NCBI GenBank assembly: GCA_046484975.1
Contig: JAWOHX010000128.1
Coordinates: 1-10,953, forward strand
Source of the DNA: JAWOHX01 sp046484975
Lineage (GTDB): Bacteria > Bacillota > Clostridia > DUPQ01
DNA: 10,953 nucleotides
Reading direction: 5' to 3'
A program made the translations under genes and the position numbers. Positions within the stretch are counted from its first letter, which is position 1, and every line of letters starts with the position of its first letter. This document shows positions 6,267-10,953 of this stretch, piece after piece. The notes under the pieces were generated by a model. The model saw nothing but the letters and a program-made list of their open reading frames with translations. It searched no databases and was not told the origin of the DNA.

Positions 6267-8201
6267 TCAGGGCATCCTGACCTCAATCTCGCATCCCAGC
6301 TCATTGGCAAACCTCAGGTTTTTCAGGTATGTGTGTGAATCCAGGCTCAGATAGGACAGCCGCGGTTTGCCCCCCAGGGCGCTGATGTCATCGATCATGT
6401 TCCCGGCCAGTTGCAGTGCCTCGATGACCTGGAAATCCTTCAGGGCATCGATGTTCTGCAACCCGTTGTCCTGGAGCGACAGTACAGTCAGGGATGTCAG
6501 GTCCTCCAGCCCCCTGATGTCCGACAGGGCCTCCACCCCGATGCTGTTGAGACCAAGGGTCTTGAGATTCCCCAACAGGCCCAGGGTCCTGATGTCCCGC
6601 AGTCCGGGGTTCCCGGATAGATCAAGAAGCTGCAGCAGGCTGAACGTCGAAAGCCCGCTGATGTCCTTCAACCCGCAGTTGTCCAGTCCCAGGCCCTCCA
6701 ACCGGTCCAGGTCCGCCAGTCCGGGGAACGCGGACACACTCTCCATGGGGATTCTGCCCAGGTCCAGCCCAACCAGGTCCTCCAGCGCGGCCAGGATGCG
6801 CACATCAGACAGCTCCGGGTTGCCATGGAGGTTCAGATCCGTCAGGAGGCCGAAGGAATCCATGCCTGCCAGGTCTGTCAGCCCGCATCCGGACAGGGAG
6901 AGGAATTTCAAGGAAGTCAGGCCGGTCAATCCTTCCAGGGAGTTGATGTCCTGCATCATGATCCCATCCAGGTTCAGATGTGCCAGGCTCTCAGAACCGG
7001 CCAGTGCGCTGACATCCGAAAGGACCGGGTTCCATGCAAGGTCAAGGAACTCCAGCAAGGGAAGCCCTGCCAGGGGACTTAAGTCCGTGATGGGGCATCC
7101 GGGAAGATGGAGGGAAACCAGGTTCTCCAGGTTCCTAAGGGCTGTGATGTCCTGCAGGGCGGGATTGTCACCCAGGATCAGCTCTGTCAGGTCCGTCAGG
7201 TCACCCAGCGGGCCGATGTCACTGAGTTCTGCGTGGCCCAGATACAGCTTCCGGAGATTGCGCGCATACTGGATGCCCCCCAGGTCCAAAACGCCCGTGT
7301 CCGTCATGACGACATGCCGGTATCCGGAACCATCTATCCGGTTGTCCTGCGCAACATATGTCGGGACGATTGCAAGCTCCTCCAGCATGTACATATCCCT
7401 GACGGTGATCTCCCCTGAGACCGTGTGCCCCATGTCCTCCAGCACCTGGAGGATGGCTGCCCGTAATGTCCCGTCCGGTATGTCCACCACCTTTGCAGGA
7501 TTCAGCCCGTGGTCCTCCGGGGTATGCAGGTTGTTCTCCTGTTCCATATGTTCCGGTTCCCGCTGGCCCGGATTGATGGTCTGCAAGGGCGCATACGAGG
7601 GGGCAGGCGTGTCCGTGGCAATGGCACCCTCAAGCCATTTTGGTCCGTCCAAGGCAAGGAAAAGGGCAGTCCCGGCGGCAAGGGCGGCCAATGCCCCTGC
7701 GATTATGGCCAACACCTTTCCCCTGCGCCTCCTGGGACGAACGCCATCCTGCGGGTCAGGCTGCCGCCGGGCATGCCCTTGGGCAGCCTCTTCCTCCCCG
7801 ATGCCCAGGATGGACCTGATGCGGCTGCTGACAAGGGGATAAATGCCATCGATGTCCCGGCCCGGGACATCGATCCAGTGGGTCGTGGACAAAAAATATG
7901 ACATGCTGCCCGTCGGGGCCGTGTCCCCGACCCTCAGTGGGATGAGGATGATGTCGTTGTTGATGGACATCTCCACTTCCCGCAGCACCTGTCTCGATTC
8001 ATTGGAGGATGTTGAAAAAATCAGAAGCATGACCCTGGACCTGGGGATGGCGGCTGCAATCTCCGCGGCCCAGCTCCCTCCCGGCGGTATGTCCCGGGGG
8101 GCCATCCAGCATCTGATGCGGTCTGCCTCCAGGAGGTTGCAGAGCCTGGTGGCCATCATCAGGTCCTTGTGGGAGTAGGATATGAAGACATCATGGGACA
8201 T
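6267..8201 (-). CDS. TIR - transmembrane - leucine-rich-repeat protein
   Basis: This 644-residue protein is the third gene of the operon. Residues 1-115 are a bacterial TIR domain (TIR_2-like): 'HDVFISYSHKD', 'CWMAPRDIPPGGSW' (BB-loop region) and 'SRQVLREVEMS'. E75 in the last motif is the position expected for the NADase catalytic glutamate. Residues 145-161 are Arg-rich and precede one helix at 162-184; by the positive-inside rule the TIR is cytosolic and the rest outside. After a Pro-rich linker, residues 238-275 form an N-cap like those on Firmicutes LRR proteins. Residues 305-644 carry about 14 internalin-type repeats of 22-26 residues (L..L.L..N.L.DI..L). The protein could sense an external ligand and signal by NAD+ cleavage or by TIR assembly. 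The SD site lies inside the end of the upstream RyR gene. Confidence 0.88.
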   Translation of the reverse strand: MSHDVFISYSHKDLMMATRLCNLLEADRIRCWMAPRDIPPGGSWAAEIAAAIPRSRVMLLIFSTSSNESRQVLREVEMSINNDIILIPLRVGDTAPTGSMSYFLSTTHWIDVPGRDIDGIYPLVSSRIRSILGIGEEEAAQGHARRQPDPQDGVRPRRRRGKVLAIIAGALAALAAGTALFLALDGPKWLEGAIATDTPAPSYAPLQTINPGQREPEHMEQENNLHTPEDHGLNPAKVVDIPDGTLRAAILQVLEDMGHTVSGEITVRDMYMLEELAIVPTYVAQDNRIDGSGYRHVVMTDTGVLDLGGIQYARNLRKLYLGHAELSDIGPLGDLTDLTELILGDNPALQDITALRNLENLVSLHLPGCPITDLSPLAGLPLLEFLDLAWNPVLSDVSALAGSESLAHLNLDGIMMQDINSLEGLTGLTSLKFLSLSGCGLTDLAGMDSFGLLTDLNLHGNPELSDVRILAALEDLVGLDLGRIPMESVSAFPGLADLDRLEGLGLDNCGLKDISGLSTFSLLQLLDLSGNPGLRDIRTLGLLGNLKTLGLNSIGVEALSDIRGLEDLTSLTVLSLQDNGLQNIDALKDFQVIEALQLAGNMIDDISALGGKPRLSYLSLDSHTYLKNLRFANELGCEIEVRMP

Positions 8202-8210
8202 ATGGCTGGT

Positions 8211-8507
8211 TCAACCTCCGTTTTGTTCCTTTGTGATGGCATAACCAAGTTTCCTCAGGAGCTTGAGGACATGCAGCGACAGAATCCGGTCGTAGTCCTT
8301 CTCGGATTCCGGAAGTTCGGCAAAGGGAACCAGCAAGGGGGAGTGTTTCTTCCTGTCGTCCCTTTTCCTTCCGTATGTCCAGCCTTCCTCCATTTTTCTC
8401 CTGGACCAGTTCTCATGGGTGTTCCTGGCCAGTTCCTCGACAAGATCCAGCAGTTCCCCCTGCAGGACGACATCCGAGGTATCCACGGGTTCTGGAACAT
8501 ATTCCAT
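8211..8507 (-). CDS. Stand-alone RyR-domain protein
   Basis: The whole 98-residue protein is one RyR (ryanodine receptor repeat) domain of the bacterial single-domain type. The full set of hallmarks is present: Y-x-P-x-P-x-D-T (residues 3-10), 'ELLDLVEELARNTHENW' (H31, W34), 'EGWTYGRKRDD' (W43, Y45, G46), 'LLVPFAELPESEKDYDR' and 'LKLLRKLGY' near the end. It has no signal peptide or membrane segment and should be cytosolic. The biochemical role of bacterial RyR domains is not settled; comparative genomics has linked them to nucleotide-based conflict and signalling systems. It lies 21 nt after the channel-like gene and 9 nt before the TIR-LRR gene, in the same frame as both. ATG 8507 has AGGAGAGAGG just upstream. 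It most likely senses or buffers the TIR product; that is inference. Confidence 0.9.
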   Translation of the reverse strand: MEYVPEPVDTSDVVLQGELLDLVEELARNTHENWSRRKMEEGWTYGRKRDDRKKHSPLLVPFAELPESEKDYDRILSLHVLKLLRKLGYAITKEQNGG

Positions 8508-8528
8508 TGTCCTCTCTCCTTTGCATGT

Positions 8529-10676
8529 TCATTCCCTGAAATGGTATTCCGTGATCGTCCCCTGCCCGGGCAGCCCTGCCTCTTTCCCCCTGCCTTTTTT
8601 CACCTGTTCGAGGAGGGAACGGACCACATAGCGCAGGTTGTCCTCCTGCCGGGCCTTGTCCAGCAGGCCCCAGTGCAGCAGCTTCGCATTCTTGTGGTGG
8701 ACATGGTTGTGGTCCGCTGAATAAATGGTGCCCCGCAGGGTCCTCTCGTTGTACCACCTCTCATGCTCGGTCCTGGCCAGGTACTCCAGGCATTCCAGCA
8801 TATCCTTGTGCATAGCGCCTTCCCCTTTGCAGGTGGTCTCCCTTGAACGGAGCATGGCACCGGTGACATCAATGAAGAACTGGTTGTGCAGGGAACTGAG
8901 CAGGCTTGACTCAATGAAGATCTCGGGCAGGCTGTTGAAGTCACTGAGGGCATTGCCGGCCATTGCCTTGCCGTACGCATGGTGGACATCCTTGATCGCA
9001 GGCCCGTATGTGCCATAGAACCTGTCGATGGAGAGAATCAGGCCCTTGGTCCTTCCCAGGCGGATGACCGGACAGAAGTCCGGTTCCAAAAACCGCATGG
9101 CACCGGACAGGTAGGGACGGACCAGGCCCTCCAGATAGGTCTTGAGGATCTCATGCTCCGCGATGCCCCCGTTCGCCAGGACCAGGTACTCCCTGACATG
9201 GTGATGCAGGTCGTGCTGGAAGATATCCTTGATCACGCCATGGATCTCCTTGTCATCATCGGAACTGATGAAAAACAGGGAGACAGGGACATCCCGCCGG
9301 GCCAGCCCGCCTGCGCTGATGTTCTCAATCCGCAGGATATCCTTGAGGAAGGGGGGCAGGCTGGTGCTGTCCAGGTCCGTGTCATTCCTCCGGGTCTTCA
9401 CATGGAACACCGTCATCGGGCTTTTCGCGCTGTACACGCAGTTCCTGGCAATCTCGACAAGGGTCCTGGAAAGGATCTTTCCCGATCCGGCCACGGCGAT
9501 GGTGATCTCCTCCAGGCTTTTGACCAGCATCCCGGGGGTGGTGTCCACCCTGATGCCCAGCGTGCCTACTATGCCGCTGGAGGCGATCATCTGCCTGACG
9601 GATATGTCGAGGATGTTGATGAAGTAGATTTCCAGGTCCTCCCTGCGGTGGGTGAACACATCGTCGAGGGAATAGTATTCCTTCTCTTCATCCGTCCTGT
9701 AGCTGACATAGCAGACCTTTTCAGAGGATCTTTCCCCAGTCCCGGGATTCCCCTCCGGGGGCCTCCCTGCGGAAAGGAGCCTGCATATTTCACTGACCAT
9801 CTCCTCCACGGAGGATGGCTCCATCGCATCCGGGACGCTTTCCTCCGAATGCTCCCTTCCCCTGTGCTTTTTACGGGGTACCAACATGCCATCGATTGCT
9901 TTCAGAAGAAGGACATTATCCCTGGTGTCCTCGCAAAGAAGGCATATGCTTCTGGCATTCTTCACATTGCATGCCCTCAGGCCTGCCTCCATGTCCTTTC
10001 CCATGTTCACCGGGATGACCGGGATGTCTCCGGAATTGATGTGGTCCGGAACGGCTGTCTCCGCGATATATCCGACGACCACCCTTCGCCTGTCCTTTGC
10101 GAAATTCCTCGCAAGGTCAGCGACATATGCATCCGGCCTGTCGGTGATGATGACCACGTCCCTGTAGAACAGGCGCAGCCGCAGTTCCTGTATCCTCTGC
10201 CTCAGCAGGATGATGGCGATGGTCCCGAAGGTCACGAAGAGGGCAAGGTATCTGGCCACATCCACCAGCGGCGGAACCCTCCCGCCGCCGAACACGCCCT
10301 CGTCGAATTCACCGACGAAAAGCTGGATTGACTTATAGACGGCATCCGGGAAGGTGATGGTGCCGCCGATGACATAGGGTGTGAAGCCGAGGACGCCAAG
10401 GGCCAGTGAAACGGAGCCGACCACCACCAGGACCTTCTTTTCCGTGGTGATGCCCCTTGAGAAAATGCAGGCTGCCAGGCCGGTTGACAGCAGCACCGCC
10501 ACCAGGACGGCGTTCCATACGATGAATTCCGTTGCATCCGCCGGATACCGGTCCAGCCATTTCCTTGCCTCGGAAACGAAAAAAAAGACGATGACGGCAA
10601 ACTCCAGAAGGAACAAAAGCAGGCCTGCATTGCGTTCCTTGTGCACCGGGCGTCTATCCTTTTTCTTTATGTCCAT
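8529..10676 (-). CDS. Channel-like membrane protein with TrkA-N/RCK-like regions and a C-terminal RyR domain
   Basis: This 715-residue protein is first in the operon. Hydrophobic helices lie at about 18-36, 51-72, 81-106 and 141-158. Between the last two is a re-entrant-like stretch, 'FPDAVYKSIQLFVGEFDEG', where a K+ channel would have its pore loop, but the TVGYG filter is absent. Residues 173-258 resemble a TrkA-N/RCK Rossmann fold whose Gly-rich loop is lost (VVIITDRPDAY). A second Rossmann-like start is at 392-410 (ITIAVAGSGKILSRTL). Residues 625-691 form a divergent RyR domain ('LARTEHERWYNERTLRG...HHKNAKLLHWGLLD'). It is likely a ligand-gated pore or membrane sensor. The ORF also opens at GTG 10706, but ATG 10676 has AGGGGA 9 nt upstream and is preferred. 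Confidence 0.85.
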   Translation of the reverse strand: MDIKKKDRRPVHKERNAGLLLFLLEFAVIVFFFVSEARKWLDRYPADATEFIVWNAVLVAVLLSTGLAACIFSRGITTEKKVLVVVGSVSLALGVLGFTPYVIGGTITFPDAVYKSIQLFVGEFDEGVFGGGRVPPLVDVARYLALFVTFGTIAIILLRQRIQELRLRLFYRDVVIITDRPDAYVADLARNFAKDRRRVVVGYIAETAVPDHINSGDIPVIPVNMGKDMEAGLRACNVKNARSICLLCEDTRDNVLLLKAIDGMLVPRKKHRGREHSEESVPDAMEPSSVEEMVSEICRLLSAGRPPEGNPGTGERSSEKVCYVSYRTDEEKEYYSLDDVFTHRREDLEIYFINILDISVRQMIASSGIVGTLGIRVDTTPGMLVKSLEEITIAVAGSGKILSRTLVEIARNCVYSAKSPMTVFHVKTRRNDTDLDSTSLPPFLKDILRIENISAGGLARRDVPVSLFFISSDDDKEIHGVIKDIFQHDLHHHVREYLVLANGGIAEHEILKTYLEGLVRPYLSGAMRFLEPDFCPVIRLGRTKGLILSIDRFYGTYGPAIKDVHHAYGKAMAGNALSDFNSLPEIFIESSLLSSLHNQFFIDVTGAMLRSRETTCKGEGAMHKDMLECLEYLARTEHERWYNERTLRGTIYSADHNHVHHKNAKLLHWGLLDKARQEDNLRYVVRSLLEQVKKGRGKEAGLPGQGTITEYHFRE

Positions 10677-10753
10677 ATATGGCATTCCCCTGCTGTATGT
10701 AATCACCCCGTAAAGTGCATGGTGCCTGTCATCCGGTGAGAAAACCCCACACC

Positions 10754-10762
10754 ATTATATCA
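10754..10762 (-). promoter_or_regulatory. Extended -10 promoter of the RyR/TIR operon
   Basis: On the minus strand TGATATAAT is a consensus -10 with a TGn extension and no convincing -35 (TGGCGG at 17 bp). It lies 78 bp upstream of ATG 10676, giving a leader of roughly 70 nt. It is the only promoter I see for the three genes, since the internal gaps are 21 and 9 nt. Confidence 0.65.
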
Positions 10763-10854
10763 CACCGCATATCGCACCGCCATGGGGATGAAAACCTGCA
10801 TGACGATGCAACCCGCAGGGGACCCCACCGGGGATGCGGAAGCGTCCCGCCGCC

Positions 10855-10883
10855 TTTATTCCGGGGTACGGATGGTATATAAT
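10855..10883 (+). promoter_or_regulatory. Promoter of the gene at the right edge
   Basis: TTTATT (10855-10860), a 17-bp spacer and a perfect TATAAT (10878-10883) precede the AAAGGAGGG ribosome binding site at 10909-10917. The -35 is weak (three of six). The start would be near 10890. Confidence 0.6.
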
Positions 10884-10924
10884 GGGGAGTGCAAAGATAC
10901 AGTCAGTGAAAGGAGGGTCCAAGC

Positions 10925-10953
10925 ATGTCATCCACCATCCATGTCGGCGTGAG
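10925..10953 (+). CDS. 5' end of a gene cut by the window edge
   Basis: Only nine codons are visible (MSSTIHVGV), too few to name a product. The start is well supported by AAAGGAGGG ending 7 nt upstream and by the promoter at 10855-10883. The gene is divergent from the RyR/TIR operon; about 110 bp between the two promoters hold nothing else that I recognise. Confidence 0.65.

Noticed and set aside
6256..6270. GCCC TCA GGGC hairpin between the MFS and TIR-LRR genes as a terminator
   Set aside because: The stem is only 4 bp, there is no U-tract on either strand, and it overlaps the stop of the TIR-LRR gene.
6267..7300. Spaced GATGTC-type words resembling a DNA repeat array or CRISPR
   Set aside because: They are in frame with the leucine-rich repeats and vary in sequence and spacing, so they reflect protein repeats rather than a nucleic-acid array.
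6367..7842. 491-codon + strand ORF opposite the TIR-LRR gene
   Set aside because: Ser/Arg/Pro-rich shadow of the repetitive LRR coding strand, with no recognisable domain and no good ribosome binding site.
8979..10331. 450-codon + strand ORF opposite the channel-like gene
   Set aside because: Its composition (Gly, Asp, His, Pro-rich) is that of an antisense frame, while the minus-strand reading shows clear helices and a RyR domain.
10770..10850. CCTGC...GCAGG and CCCC/GGGG inverted words in the right intergenic region
   Set aside because: Short arms with no U-tract and no conserved riboswitch or small-RNA pattern that I recognise.

Overview
The window looks like an accessory stretch of a moderately GC-rich Gram-positive (Clostridia-like) chromosome. 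The basis is strong purine-rich Shine-Dalgarno sites, sigma-A-type promoters (mostly extended -10), several lipobox signal peptides, a BspA-type LRR protein and a UMF1-type transporter. The taxonomic call is inference; no rRNA or tRNA is present.

Layout: 141-632 (-) is a small LRR_5/BspA-like lipoprotein, divergent from an ankyrin-repeat protein at 841-1422 (+). 1447-2337 (-) is a tail-anchored protein with a RanBP2-like zinc finger. It is divergent from a PrcB-type lipoprotein at 2526-3278 (+), with two inverted repeats between them. A bidirectional terminator at 3287-3313 separates that gene from an unrecognised lipoprotein at 3344-3847 (-), whose promoter lies in the 3' end of a zinc-dependent phospholipase C-like gene at 3967-4914 (-). 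That gene is divergent from a UMF1/Atg22-type MFS transporter at 5005-6255 (+).

The most interesting part is 6267-10676 (-), a tight three-gene operon under an extended -10 promoter at 10754-10762. The first gene encodes a four-helix, channel-like membrane protein with two TrkA-N/RCK-like regions and a C-terminal RyR domain. The second is a 98-residue stand-alone RyR-domain protein. The third is a TIR-transmembrane-LRR protein whose domain order is the reverse of a Toll-like receptor. TIR domains often make NAD-derived nucleotides, and RyR domains are proposed nucleotide-signal modules. The operon therefore reads as a candidate surface-sensing or immunity system: an extracellular LRR sensor, a cytosolic TIR signal generator, and RyR proteins, one of them a membrane pore candidate, as receivers. 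All three genes share one reading frame and are separated only by single TGA codons plus short spacers. A further gene starts at 10925 (+) and runs off the window.

Seven of the nine promoters I could place carry an extended -10 of the form TGATAtaaT, almost always without a convincing -35.
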